Assembly: GCF_002310495.1 (NCBI RefSeq) | Contig: NZ_CP023344.1 | Coordinates: 3,117,501-3,181,500, forward strand | DNA: 64,000 nucleotides | Origin: Nibricoccus aquaticus | Lineage (GTDB): Bacteria > Verrucomicrobiota > Verrucomicrobiia > Opitutales > Opitutaceae | Direction of reading: 5' to 3' | In this document: in pieces, positions 17,538 to 26,326 of the stretch | Layout of the letters: each line of letters opens with the position of its first letter | How positions within the stretch are numbered: the stretch's first letter is position 1 | Notes under the pieces: model-generated | Told to the model about the DNA's origin: nothing | Databases searched by the model: none | What the model saw: only the letters and a program-made list of their open reading frames with translations | Program-made: the position numbers and the translations under genes

Positions 17538-18714
17538 GCCACGGGACGGAGCGCAGGCTGCGAAGACGGGTGGTGGAGGGTCATCGATGGAGCGGTTGCT
17601 CACGGCTGATCCGAAGGCGGGGTTTCTGGTGCACGCGGAAGAAATCCGCGCGGCGATCGAGCGCGTGCTGGTGAGCGGGCACTATATCCTGGGGCCGGAG
17701 GTGGCGGCGTTTGAGTCGGAGTTTACGGCGTATCAAGGCGGCGGGCACACGGTGGGCGTGGCGAACGGGACGGAGGCGCTGGAGATCGCGTTGCGGGCGC
17801 TGGGCGTGAAGGCTGGAGATCTTGTGGCGACGGTAGCGAACACGGTCACGGCGACGGTGTCGGCGATCGAGCAGATCGGGGCGCGGCCGGTTTTCGTGGA
17901 GATCGATGCGGCGACGATGCTCATGGATGCGGGGGCGCTGGAGTCGGTGCTGGTGCGGGAGGGTGGGGCGATGAAGGCGGTGGTGCCGGTGCATTTGTAC
18001 GGCCAGATGGCGGATATGGCGGCGATCTGTGCGGCGGCGAAGCGGCACGGGGCGGCGGTGGTGGAGGATTGCGCGCAGGCGCATGGCGCGAGCATCGGGG
18101 GGCGCAAGGCGGGGACTTGGGGCGAGGTGGCGGCGTTTAGTTTTTATCCGACGAAAAATCTGGGGGCGCTCGGCGATGGTGGCGGGGTATTTACGCTCGA
18201 TGGGGCGCTGGCTGAGCGTGTGAAATTGATGCGGCAGTATGGGTGGCGCACGCGTTATGTGGCGGAGGCGGCGGGACGGAACAGCCGGCTGGACGAGATG
18301 CAGGCGGCGGTGTTGCGCGTGAAGCTCCAGTATCTGGATACGGAAAATGCACGCCGGCGGGAACTGGCGGCCCGGTATGTTGAGCGGCTGCGAGCTGTGG
18401 CCGAGGCAAGGGGGATTGCGCTCCCGAGTGTGAATGACGGTGGGGAAAATGTGGCGGTGTTTCATCAGTTCGCGGTGAGAGCGGAGAAGCGTGAAGCGTT
18501 GCGTGGGCATCTGGATTCGAGGGGGATCGTGTGTGGCGTGCTTTATCCCGTGCCGGTGTACCGGCAGCCTGCGTTTGCGGATGAGGTGCTGTCGTTACCA
18601 GAGACGGAGCGGGCGTGCGCGGAGGTGTTGTGCCTGCCCTGTCACCCGGGATTGACGGCGGGTGACGTTGACAGGGTATGCGACGAAATCCTTCGTTGGG
18701 GCACCCCGTCATGA
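17530..18714 (+). CDS. DegT/DnrJ/EryC1/StrS family sugar aminotransferase
   Basis: 394 residues; the ATG at 17530 overlaps the preceding gene by 8 bases, and an in-frame ATG at 17587 would give the more typical N-terminus. PLP enzyme that aminates a keto group of a nucleotide sugar, usually with glutamate as donor. Visible are GVANGTEALEIALRAL, the PLP-ring Asp in VVEDCAQAHGA, the Schiff-base Lys209 in FSFYPTKNLGALGDGG, and a C-terminal VCLPCHP-like end. The upstream SDR could provide its keto substrate. Confidence 0.93.
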   Translation: MSEPRDGAQAAKTGGGGSSMERLLTADPKAGFLVHAEEIRAAIERVLVSGHYILGPEVAAFESEFTAYQGGGHTVGVANGTEALEIALRALGVKAGDLVATVANTVTATVSAIEQIGARPVFVEIDAATMLMDAGALESVLVREGGAMKAVVPVHLYGQMADMAAICAAAKRHGAAVVEDCAQAHGASIGGRKAGTWGEVAAFSFYPTKNLGALGDGGGVFTLDGALAERVKLMRQYGWRTRYVAEAAGRNSRLDEMQAAVLRVKLQYLDTENARRRELAARYVERLRAVAEARGIALPSVNDGGENVAVFHQFAVRAEKREALRGHLDSRGIVCGVLYPVPVYRQPAFADEVLSLPETERACAEVLCLPCHPGLTAGDVDRVCDEILRWGTPS

Positions 18715-19646
18715 GCAACACCCCTGCGCTCAGTTTTGTCATACCGCTGTATTTTAGTGCCGGTACGATCCGTCCGTTGGTGAAGGCGATTGAGGCGCTC
18801 GTCATTGAAGGCGGGCACGAGATTGTGCTCGTTAACGATGGCAGTCGGGACGAGACGGCGGCGGTGTGCCGCGAATTGGTCCACGAGGCGAAGGTGCCGT
18901 TGGTCTACATCGAGCACGCGCGGAATTTCGGCGAACACAACGCGGTGCTGACCGGTTGGCGCCATGCCTGCGGAACGCACGTGGTGAATCTCGATGATGA
19001 CGGCCAGAATCTACCGGCGGAAGCGGTGCGACTTTGGGAGCAAGCGAAGGCGGAGCGGTTGGATGTCGTTTATGGTTGGTATGCCGAGAAGAAGCATTCG
19101 CCTTGGCGCAATGCGGGCAGCTGGCTCACGAATAAAATGACGGACTGGGCGCTGGATAAGCCCAAGGGATTTTATCTTTCGAGTTTCCGGTGTGTGAGTG
19201 CGTTTGCAGCGGGAGAAGTGGCGGCGAACAGCGGGCCGTTTCCCTATATTGATGGGTTGCTGCTTCAGGCGACGCAGCGGATCGGATCGCTGGAGGTGCG
19301 CCATGCGGAGCGGGTGGTGGGGAAAAGCGGATACACGCTGCGGAGGCTGGTGCGATTGTGGGCGAGTTCGTTTGTGAATTTTTCCGTGATGCCGCTGCGT
19401 ATCGCGACTTTGCTGGGCGTGACCATGGGCCTGGGTGGCATGATTGCGGTGGGCGGGGTTGTTTATCTGTGGGCGACCGGGCGGGGGCCGGTTTTTGGGT
19501 GGGGTTCGCTGATGGCTGCGTTGTTGTTATTCTCGGGTGTGCAGCTGCTGTTGCTCGGTGTGATCGGCGAGTACATCGGGCGGATGTTTCTGACGATCAA
19601 TCAGCGGCCGCAGGCGGTGGTGCGCGAAGTGACGCGGGGCGGGTGA
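18711..19646 (+). CDS. GtrB/ArnC-like polyprenyl-phosphate glycosyltransferase
   Basis: 311 residues from an ATG that overlaps the aminotransferase stop by 4 bases. The GT2 core has SFVIPLYFS, VLVNDGSRD, HARNFGEHNAVLTG and the metal site VNLDDDGQNLP. The RFxxxH-like and LRIATLLG regions precede two C-terminal helices (GMIAVGGVVYLWATG and LLLLGVIGEYIGRMF). The family moves a sugar, or here perhaps an amino-deoxysugar made by the two upstream genes, from a nucleotide onto undecaprenyl phosphate for use in the periplasm. Confidence 0.93.
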   Translation: MSNTPALSFVIPLYFSAGTIRPLVKAIEALVIEGGHEIVLVNDGSRDETAAVCRELVHEAKVPLVYIEHARNFGEHNAVLTGWRHACGTHVVNLDDDGQNLPAEAVRLWEQAKAERLDVVYGWYAEKKHSPWRNAGSWLTNKMTDWALDKPKGFYLSSFRCVSAFAAGEVAANSGPFPYIDGLLLQATQRIGSLEVRHAERVVGKSGYTLRRLVRLWASSFVNFSVMPLRIATLLGVTMGLGGMIAVGGVVYLWATGRGPVFGWGSLMAALLLFSGVQLLLLGVIGEYIGRMFLTINQRPQAVVREVTRGG

Positions 19647-20588
19647 TCAGCCGCGGGCCGGGAGAATTTTGTCCCAGCGGGAGAATTCGTTATCGAGAGC
19701 GTCGGCCATGCGGCGGAGGGCAACGACGGGCGGTCGGGAGGTGAGGCCGGCGGCGTGGAGGCCGGCTTGAAGGACGTCGAGCGGGGAGGTGGCGACGGTG
19801 GCGGCAGTGAGTTCGCGGGCGAGATAGTCGCGGCAGACGGCGCGGTGGGAAAGGCGGGCGAATTCGGGGCGCCAGCGGGAGGCGAGGAGGTGGGAGTTTT
19901 GTTCGTCGCGGAGTTTGCGGCCGGGGGAGCTGCTGACGTGGTGGTGGATGATGCTGCGTTGAGCGACGGCGGTGGTGAGGCCGAGGCGGGCGGCGCGGAG
20001 GCAGAGGTCGACGTCTTCGCCGCCGTTGATGAAGGCGGTATCGAAGCCGCCGAGACGGAGCCAGAGTTCGCGGGCGATCAGGAGGCAGGCGCCGGTGACG
20101 GCGGGGACGGGTTTGAGCGCGGGAGCGAAGGGCGGGAGTTCGCGGTCGTGGACGGGTTTGGCCTTCGCATTGATGACGATGCCGGTGTGGTCGATTTCGC
20201 CGGTGCGGATGGAGAGCTGGACGTTGCCGACGATGCCGGCGCGCGGACCGAGGGCGGCGTGAGCGGCGAGCATGGGCTCGAGCCAGCGAGAGGTGAGGAC
20301 GAGGTCGTTGTTGAGGAGGACGAGTAAGTCGCCGGTGGCGATGGAGGCGGCGCGGTTGTTGGTGGCGGCGTAGCCGAGGTTGCGGTCGTTGATGAGGACG
20401 CGAAGGTTTGGAAGCGTGGCGTCGGACGAAAGTGTGCGGAGCCAGTCGCGGGTGCCGTCGGCGCTGCCGTCGTCGATAAGGATGATCTCGTGGTCGAGGC
20501 CGACGGGGAGTGTGGCCTGGAGGGAGTCGAGCATGGCCTGCGTGAGGGGCAGGCAGTTGTAGAGCGGGATGAGGAAGGAGACGCGCAC
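19647..20588 (-). CDS. Family 2 glycosyltransferase
   Basis: 313 residues from a GTG at 20588. It opens VSFLIPLYNCLPLT and has IILIDDGSADGT, RNLGYAATNNRA, the metal site LLNNDLVLT and GGEDVDLCLRAARLG near the catalytic base. It is a soluble cytoplasmic transferase of the WbbL/rhamnosyltransferase-like group. Its stop abuts that of the convergent plus-strand GT2 with no gap, marking the boundary between the two glycan blocks. Confidence 0.9.
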   Translation of the reverse strand: MRVSFLIPLYNCLPLTQAMLDSLQATLPVGLDHEIILIDDGSADGTRDWLRTLSSDATLPNLRVLINDRNLGYAATNNRAASIATGDLLVLLNNDLVLTSRWLEPMLAAHAALGPRAGIVGNVQLSIRTGEIDHTGIVINAKAKPVHDRELPPFAPALKPVPAVTGACLLIARELWLRLGGFDTAFINGGEDVDLCLRAARLGLTTAVAQRSIIHHHVSSSPGRKLRDEQNSHLLASRWRPEFARLSHRAVCRDYLARELTAATVATSPLDVLQAGLHAAGLTSRPPVVALRRMADALDNEFSRWDKILPARG

Positions 20589-20604
20589 GCGAGCGGAGTT
20601 TTGG

Positions 20605-20633
20605 ACCGCGAATGGACGCGAATCGACGCGAAT
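20605..20633. repeat. Short tandem repeat (10-base unit, about three copies)
   Basis: Three copies of a unit ending CGCGAAT (accgcgaat, gacgcgaat, gacgcgaat) at a 10-base spacing, in the gap between rfbA and the GT2 gene. It resembles dispersed intergenic repeats of environmental bacteria, but copies elsewhere in the genome cannot be seen from here. Confidence 0.5.
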
Positions 20634-20701
20634 ATTTGGGGGAGGATCGGAGCCGCGCGCGATGACGCGTGGCGGTGTGGACCAAGGTCCGGCCTTAAAG
20701 A

Positions 20702-21574
20702 TCAGAGTTTTTTCAGGTACTGGCCGTAGTTGGATTTGCCGAGGCGCTTGATCTGTTCGTCGAGCTGGGCGCGGTTAATCCACTTCTGTCGGTAGGCGAT
20801 TTCTTCGAGGCAGGCGATTTTGAGGCCCTGGCGGTTCTCGATGACTTCGACGAACTGGCCGGCGGCGAGGAGGGAGTCGTGGGTGCCGGTGTCTAACCAG
20901 GCGGTGCCGCGGCCGAGGAGTTCGACGTGGAGCTTGCCGGCTTCGAGGTAGAGACGGTTGAGGTCGGTGATTTCGAGCTCGCCGCGCTTGGAGGGTTTAA
21001 GGGCTTTGGCGAGGGCAACGACGTCGTGGTCGTAGAAGTAGAGGCCGGGGACGGCGTAGTTGGACTTTGGTTGCGCAGGTTTCTCTTCGAGGGAAACGAC
21101 GCGGCCGTCGGGGGCGAACTCGACCACGCCGTAGGCGGTGGCATCGGCGACGTGGTAACCGAAGATGGTGGCGCCGGTGGTACGTGCGGTGGCGGACGCG
21201 AGGGATTTTACGAGGTCCTGGCCGTAGAAGAGGTTGTCGCCGAGGACGAGGGCGGAGGGTGTCTTGTCGTCGAGGAAGCCGACTTGATTGGCGATGACGA
21301 AGGCTTGGGCGAGGCCGTCGGGGCTGGGTTGTTCGGCATAGGTGAGTGTGAGGCCGAATTGAGAGCCGTCGCCGAGAAGACGTTTGAAGAGGGGAAGGTC
21401 GAGCGGTGTGGAGATGATCAGGATCTCGCGGATGCCGGCGAGCATGAGGATCGACAGCGGGTAGTAGATCATCGGCTTGTCGTAGACGGGCATCAGCTGT
21501 TTGGAGACGGCGATGGTGAGGGGATAAAGCCGGGTGCCGGATCCGCCGGCGAGGACGATGCCTTTGCGATTCAT
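20702..21574 (-). CDS. rfbA: Glucose-1-phosphate thymidylyltransferase
   Basis: Makes dTDP-glucose from glucose-1-phosphate and dTTP. It has 290 residues, matching the short RmlA/RfbA class. The nucleotide-binding loop [16 protein letters not shown], the [17 protein letters not shown] segment, [10 protein letters not shown] and [20 protein letters not shown] are near-canonical. The enzyme feeds rfbB, which lies upstream in transcription across a repeat-bearing 231-base gap. It supplies both the rhamnose-like and the Fuc4NAc branches inferred for this locus. Confidence 0.97.
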   Translation of the reverse strand: MNRKGIVLAGGSGTRLYPLTIAVSKQLMPVYDKPMIYYPLSILMLAGIREILIISTPLDLPLFKRLLGDGSQFGLTLTYAEQPSPDGLAQAFVIANQVGFLDDKTPSALVLGDNLFYGQDLVKSLASATARTTGATIFGYHVADATAYGVVEFAPDGRVVSLEEKPAQPKSNYAVPGLYFYDHDVVALAKALKPSKRGELEITDLNRLYLEAGKLHVELLGRGTAWLDTGTHDSLLAAGQFVEVIENRQGLKIACLEEIAYRQKWINRAQLDEQIKRLGKSNYGQYLKKL

Positions 21575-21629
21575 GAGTGAGGGAGTGGGGACGATGAGGA
21601 GCGGGGAGGCGGGGACCGATTCGGAAAGG

Positions 21630-21785
21630 TTACACAGAGGGCACGAGGGGTGGCACAGAGGTCACGGAATCGGAATCTTTAACCACGGATTTCATAGATG
21701 GGAACGGATAAGAGAAGAGGGAGAACTGGAGCGCGGTGGATTGAGCTTTGTGATCTCTGTGCATACTCTCGTGGCCTCTGTGTAA
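21630..21785. repeat. Long intergenic inverted repeat between rfbB and rfbA
   Basis: The outer arms are TTACACAGAGGGCACGAG (21630-21647) and its near-perfect complement CTCGTGGCCTCTGTGTAA (21768-21785), differing at one base. A second nested pair, GGCACAGAGGTCA (21652-21664) and TGATCTCTGTGCA (21751-21763), also matches. The middle holds AACCACGGATTTCATAGATG. 'ACACAGAGG' and 'ACCACGGATT' style repeats are widespread between genes in several environmental phyla, as I recall. This could be a mobile MITE-like unit or an RNA hairpin. Confidence 0.7.
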
Positions 21786-21805
21786 TTGGATCGAAAACGA
21801 GTTGG

Positions 21806-22873
21806 TCAGGCTTTGGTGCCGAGGCGTTCGCGGGCGTATTTTTTCGAAGTGATGTCGGCGGCCCAGGTGCGGTTTTTGAGATACCAGTCGACGGTTTTCT
21901 CGATGCCGGTGTCGAAGTTTTCCTTGGGGGACCAGCCGAGTTCTTTGCGGATTTTGGTGCTGTCGATCGCGTAGCGGCGGTCGTGACCGGGGCGGTCGGC
22001 GACGTAGGTGATCTGCGTGATGTAGGGTTTGCCGTCGGCGCGGGGCGATCGTTTGTCGAGGATCGCGCAGATGCGGTTAACGATTTCAAGATTCGGGCGT
22101 TCGTTGAGGCCGCCGACATTGTAGGTTTCGCCGACGCGGCCTTTGGTGAGGGCGAGCCAGATGGCGGTGGCATGGTCTTCGACGTAGAGCCAGTCGCGGA
22201 TTTGCTGGCCGTCGCCGTAAACGGGGAGCGGTTTTCCCTCGAGGGCGTTGAGAATCATCAGCGGGATGAGTTTCTCGGGAAAGTGGAAGGGGCCGTAGTT
22301 GTTGGAGCAGTTGGTCGTAACGGTGGGGAAGCCGTAGGTGTGTTGAAAGGAGCGGACGAGGTGGTCGCTGGAGGCCTTCGAGGCGGCGTAGGGTGAGTTG
22401 GGTTCGTAAGGGCATTCCTCGTTCCAAGGAGCATCGCCGGCGGCGAGGGTGCCGTAGACTTCGTCGGTGGAGACGTGGAGGAAGCGGAACGCTTCTTTTT
22501 TCGACGTCGGGAGTTTTGCCCAGTGGAGACGGGCGGCGTTGAGGAGGCGGAGGGTGCCGACGACGTTGGTTTGGATGAAGGGCTCGGGGGAATCGATGGA
22601 GCGGTCGACGTGAGATTCGGCGGCGAAGTTAACGACGGCGTCGATGGCGTGATCGGCGAGGAGTTTTGAAACGAGGGCAGTGTCGCCGATGTCGCCATGC
22701 GCGAAAACGTAGCGTGGATCGGAAGCGAGGTCGGCGAGATTGGCGGGGTTGCCGGCGTAGGTGAGGGCGTCGAGGTTGACGAGTTTCGTGAGAGGCGAGC
22801 CGGTTTCGGTGAGGCGCTGGCGGATGAAGTTGGAGCCGATGAAGCCGCAGCCGCCGGTGACGAGGATATTCAT
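21806..22873 (-). CDS. rfbB: dTDP-glucose 4,6-dehydratase
   Basis: Converts dTDP-glucose to dTDP-4-keto-6-deoxyglucose with bound NAD. It has 355 residues, the family length. Landmarks are [27 protein letters not shown], the catalytic Thr-Asp-Glu in [18 protein letters not shown] with the Tyr-x3-Lys pair, TNCSNNYGP, and [11 protein letters not shown]. The product is the branch point for both the epimerase-reductase-like enzyme directly upstream (22914-23783) and the WecE aminotransferase at 29498. Confidence 0.97.
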   Translation of the reverse strand: MNILVTGGCGFIGSNFIRQRLTETGSPLTKLVNLDALTYAGNPANLADLASDPRYVFAHGDIGDTALVSKLLADHAIDAVVNFAAESHVDRSIDSPEPFIQTNVVGTLRLLNAARLHWAKLPTSKKEAFRFLHVSTDEVYGTLAAGDAPWNEECPYEPNSPYAASKASSDHLVRSFQHTYGFPTVTTNCSNNYGPFHFPEKLIPLMILNALEGKPLPVYGDGQQIRDWLYVEDHATAIWLALTKGRVGETYNVGGLNERPNLEIVNRICAILDKRSPRADGKPYITQITYVADRPGHDRRYAIDSTKIRKELGWSPKENFDTGIEKTVDWYLKNRTWAADITSKKYARERLGTKA

Positions 22874-22913
22874 GTAAGCGAAATTGGGTGGAATCAGTGT
22901 GGGCGGTTACGGT

Positions 22914-23783
22914 TCAGGCTTTTTGCCAGGCGCGGAGAGCTTGCTCAATAGAGTCGCGGACGGGTGTCATCTGGATGCCGACGCTGGCTAGTTTGGCGGA
23001 GGTCATGACGCAGTTGGAGCGGGGAGTTTTTGCAGCGAGTTTCATGAATTCGGCTTCGCTGGCGAAGAACTCATATTTTTTCGGGTGAACGCCGCTTTTC
23101 TCGATGAGGGAGACGACTTCCCGGGTGGTGACATGGCCGGGGTTGGTGACGTTGTAGGTGCCGAAGGGAACGCGGTTTTCCCAGCAGGCGAAAGTGGCGG
23201 CAACGAACTCGTGGAGTTGCGAGATGGAGTTCTCTGCTTCGAGGAGTTTTGCGTAGCGCATCAGCTTGGTGAGGTAGTTGCGGGGGCTGTCGACATGGTC
23301 GAAGGGGATGCGGAGGCGCCAGATGTAGACGTTGGGTTTGTCCGCAAGGATTTCTTCGCCGAGGGCTTTGGTGCCGCTATAGAAGGAGCAGTTGTTGGTG
23401 CGGAAGCTGAAGTTGGGAGTGTCAGTTTCAGTGAACCCGGTGCCGTCGGGGCGGGATCCGGTGTAGATGCATCCGGAGGAGACGTGGCCCCAAGGGACGC
23501 CGGCGGCGGTGCACGCCTGGGCGATGAGGCCGGGGAGGACGGCGTTGCCGAAGAGGCACTCGGTTTTGTGGAGTTCGCAGGCGTCGACGTTGGGTTTGCC
23601 GGTGTAGCCGGCGGCGTTGATGAGGAAGGCGGGCTTGTCGGCCTTCAGCGCGGCGGCGAGAATGGCGGGATTGGTGTAGTCCAGTTCCGCGCGGCGGAGG
23701 TTGCGGAATGGGATGTTTTTGCGGAGGAGGAGGGCTTGATAGGCCTGACCAACGTAACCGGAGCCGCCGAGGAGATAGATCAT
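22914..23783 (-). CDS. Bifunctional 3,5-epimerase/4-reductase-like (NRS/ER, UER1-like) rhamnose synthase
   Basis: 289 residues from the ATG at 23783. It has the NAD(P)-binding GGSGYVG (6-12) and the Y135-S-G-T-K139 pair. From memory it matches plant UER1/NRS-ER and the mimivirus homologue at blocks such as NAAGYTGKPNVDACELHK, GFTETDTPNF, FYSGTKALGEE, SPRNYLTKLMRYAK and TPRSN. In the plant enzyme, a Cys in a GCIF motif and a Lys in the RNxxTK motif are important for epimerisation; both are present here (C105 in SGCIY, K173). It probably turns dTDP-4-keto-6-deoxyglucose into dTDP-L-rhamnose in one protein. No rmlC or classical rmlD is seen in the window. Simple RmlD-type reductase is the alternative. 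Confidence 0.82.
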   Translation of the reverse strand: MIYLLGGSGYVGQAYQALLLRKNIPFRNLRRAELDYTNPAILAAALKADKPAFLINAAGYTGKPNVDACELHKTECLFGNAVLPGLIAQACTAAGVPWGHVSSGCIYTGSRPDGTGFTETDTPNFSFRTNNCSFYSGTKALGEEILADKPNVYIWRLRIPFDHVDSPRNYLTKLMRYAKLLEAENSISQLHEFVAATFACWENRVPFGTYNVTNPGHVTTREVVSLIEKSGVHPKKYEFFASEAEFMKLAAKTPRSNCVMTSAKLASVGIQMTPVRDSIEQALRAWQKA

Positions 23784-23885
23784 GCTGAGTGGTAGGAAAG
23801 GCGGGGGAGTGGGGGCGAACAAGTGTTTTTGCCTGCGTTCAGGGTTAACTTGAGAGGCGTTTCAGCGTGGGCATATGGGGACAAG

Positions 23886-23920
23886 AAAACCGCCGTCTCC
23901 TTGGCGGGGGCGGCGGTTTC
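23886..23920 (-). terminator. Intrinsic terminator downstream of the 24068-26311 gene
   Basis: Perfect nine-base arms AAACCGCCG (23887-23895) and CGGCGGTTT (23911-23919). Read on the minus strand the second arm is followed by TTTTCTTG. It lies 150 bases past the stop of the membrane-protein gene and before the epimerase-reductase gene, so rfbB-rfbA probably have their own promoter at 23784-23885. Confidence 0.75.
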
Positions 23921-24067
23921 ATTTCCGGGCGGGTGGCCCGGTTTTGACGGTCGCGGGTTTCGCGATCTGTGCTCGTCTGGGAGCGATGGTAAGATGCGGT
24001 GTGAGATATCTGGCGTCAAATGGGTGGAGAGGTTGTGCGGTGAGTATTAGCGGAGCTGGCTGGGACG

Positions 24068-26311
24068 TTATGGTGCTGTGGGCAGCATGGGGAAGAGTGG
24101 GGTCGTTGAGATGCTTAGCTGGCTGAAGCGAATGGCGAGGGGGCGGGTGTCGGCTTTGCCTTCGGTTTGGAGCGGGCTGGCGGCACCGGCGGGGTTTTCG
24201 ATTTCGAGGGGTTGTGGAGATGGGCTTCCATGTATGGCGATGGAGAACGCGAGCGGAGTGGCGGTGATGTTCGCAGGGATTTCGAGCACACGATCTTGCT
24301 GCCGGAGAAGGATGGGACCGCGGGCGACGGGGTTGTAGCGCTTGTCGATGCGGACGTTCAGGAAGATGGGGTCTTTGGAGTCTATTTCTAGTTTGAGGTG
24401 GGCATCGCTCCAGCCGAAGAGGGCGGGGCGTTCCCATCCGTGAAAGCCCGATGCGATCCGCCAGCGATAAAGGGGAACCCAAGTCAGAGCGGGAGGGGCG
24501 GATGAGGTCGTTATCCATTCGACGCCGGCGGGTTGGCGTGTGATCCAGGCGTCGGTCAGCCGGAATGAAATGAAGCGGTTATCGGCGGGAGGGCTGGCGG
24601 GAGCGCTGCCGTGGGTGCTGCGAAGTGCGAGCCATTGTTCGCCCCTGGAGATCGGCAGCGAGATGATGTCGCGAAGAAAGCCGGTGTGTTCCCGGGCGGT
24701 GATGTTTCGATGACTAATCTCGATTTGCGAATCGGAGGGCAGGTGGGGAGAGGATTGGACCACCTGAAAGTTAATGAAACCGTCGTGTTCGGACTGTATC
24801 CAGAGAGTGGAGTTATCGGCCATCCAGCGTTCATGGCCTTCGGATTCGTGGGTTAGCAGCCAGGCGGTGCGATTTTCAGGCCACCAGGGTTGCCAAGAAT
24901 CGGGGCGAGTGGAGATTGCGAAGAAGGAGAGGTTGCGGGTTTTGAGCCAGGCTAGCTTGTGGCCGAGGGCGATGCTTTCGCCGTCGGGGTGGATGAGGCG
25001 GCCGACGCTGGAATCGGTTTGTTGGAAATCGCCGGTGCGCAGGAAGGCGGACACCCAGGCGATTTTTTCATCGGTACTAGCGGTGAGTGCAGCGAGGGAG
25101 GAGTGCGTGAGTCCAGCGGTTCCAGGCCAGGTGGCTACGGGCCGTTGCAGCATGTGAGTGAAAGGTAGAATTGCGACCAAGCCGACCAGCAGCACTGTCG
25201 CGTATTTGAGGGCTGGCCTGGTTTGTGAGGCACCCCAGAAATACAAGCCAAGCCAGAGTGGGATGAGGAGTGTTACATAGCGCGAAGCCATGCCGGCGGT
25301 TATTCCCAAGTGGATGCGGCCAACTGCGGTGAACGCTGCGAACGCCAGTCCCGAGCCGAGGAGAAGGACGATGGCTTCATTGCGGCGGGATTGGGTGTCA
25401 TTGCGAAAACCACGGGTTGCAGCGACAAAGAAGACGACAGCACATGCAGCCAGCAGCACTCCGCCTGCTAGTTGCTCGAAGATGGTGGCGGTGTGATCGC
25501 CGCCAGCGGGATGCACCAGCATGAGCGCGAGAAAGCGGGTGTAGTCGAAAAGCGGCGTGTGCGGGAAATGATAACCGTCGCTCGCGGGGTTAAACCGGTA
25601 ACCGCGCAGAAATAAAGTCCACCCGATCACCGTGATCGCCAAACCCAGGAAAGCCCAGCTGAGCTCAATTTTTTGCCTGCGCAGGGCTGCGTGGAGTAGA
25701 GTACCCGAGAGAAGCGCGGTTAAAACGACTCCGTTGAATATACCAAAGCCGGTGAAAATCGAGAAGGTGGCGAGCGCGCCAGAGGCAGGCAGGCGTATGG
25801 CCGATTTAGTACTGATCCAGATGTGAGCCGATAGCACTATCAGCAAAAGGGGAAATACGCTGTGAGAGGCGTTTGGCACTGAGATCACGGAACCCCATTG
25901 GGCCAGCGTCAGAATCAATAGCGGTATGAGCGTATCAGCTAACTCCAGACGTCCCGAGAGTTTCCTTTTCAGTCCGAGCGCGAAGACGGCGGTCGCCGCA
26001 AGGATGGCGATCATCCAGAGACTTTCGATGCGTGAGTCCCAGTGACTAGCGTTCATGATCCACGAGCTGAAAATGAACGCGAGGCCCTGCCGGTGGGGGC
26101 CGTGTTGGTAGTTAAAGAGCGCGAGCGAGCCTTCGCCGTTGAAGAGTGGATTAAAAAAATCCCACTGATCCCAGATGGGGACGTTTACTTGGAAGCGGGC
26201 GACGGAGGCCACCCAGTTGAGGATCTGGAGTGCGGTTACTGAAGCCAGTATCCAAAATACCGGTTGCTTCAAGAGTGAGCGGGCTGGTGTTGGAGGGCTG
26301 TTGGCGGGCAT
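24068..26311 (-). CDS. Large GT-C-like membrane protein with C-terminal beta domain
   Basis: 747 residues. About eleven hydrophobic segments run to residue ~420 and a soluble part follows. The first periplasmic loop contains PIWDQWDFFNPLF, an acidic site (WDQWD) of the GT-C kind, then HGPHRQGLAF. The C-terminal part has ASGFHGWERPALFGW and ends RPLAIRFSQLSIS, reminiscent of the tails of the 9913 and 14227 proteins. It starts 15 bases after the stop of the triple glycosyltransferase, so the two are probably cotranscribed. The substrate is unknown. Confidence 0.7.
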   Translation of the reverse strand: MPANSPPTPARSLLKQPVFWILASVTALQILNWVASVARFQVNVPIWDQWDFFNPLFNGEGSLALFNYQHGPHRQGLAFIFSSWIMNASHWDSRIESLWMIAILAATAVFALGLKRKLSGRLELADTLIPLLILTLAQWGSVISVPNASHSVFPLLLIVLSAHIWISTKSAIRLPASGALATFSIFTGFGIFNGVVLTALLSGTLLHAALRRQKIELSWAFLGLAITVIGWTLFLRGYRFNPASDGYHFPHTPLFDYTRFLALMLVHPAGGDHTATIFEQLAGGVLLAACAVVFFVAATRGFRNDTQSRRNEAIVLLLGSGLAFAAFTAVGRIHLGITAGMASRYVTLLIPLWLGLYFWGASQTRPALKYATVLLVGLVAILPFTHMLQRPVATWPGTAGLTHSSLAALTASTDEKIAWVSAFLRTGDFQQTDSSVGRLIHPDGESIALGHKLAWLKTRNLSFFAISTRPDSWQPWWPENRTAWLLTHESEGHERWMADNSTLWIQSEHDGFINFQVVQSSPHLPSDSQIEISHRNITAREHTGFLRDIISLPISRGEQWLALRSTHGSAPASPPADNRFISFRLTDAWITRQPAGVEWITTSSAPPALTWVPLYRWRIASGFHGWERPALFGWSDAHLKLEIDSKDPIFLNVRIDKRYNPVARGPILLRQQDRVLEIPANITATPLAFSIAIHGSPSPQPLEIENPAGAASPLQTEGKADTRPLAIRFSQLSISTTPLFPMLPTAP

Positions 26312-26326
26312 CGCTGCCGGTCTCGC

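Noticed and set aside
22914-23783. Calling this gene rmlD
   Set aside because: Motifs fit the bifunctional epimerase-reductase group better and no rmlC is present, so I avoided the symbol.
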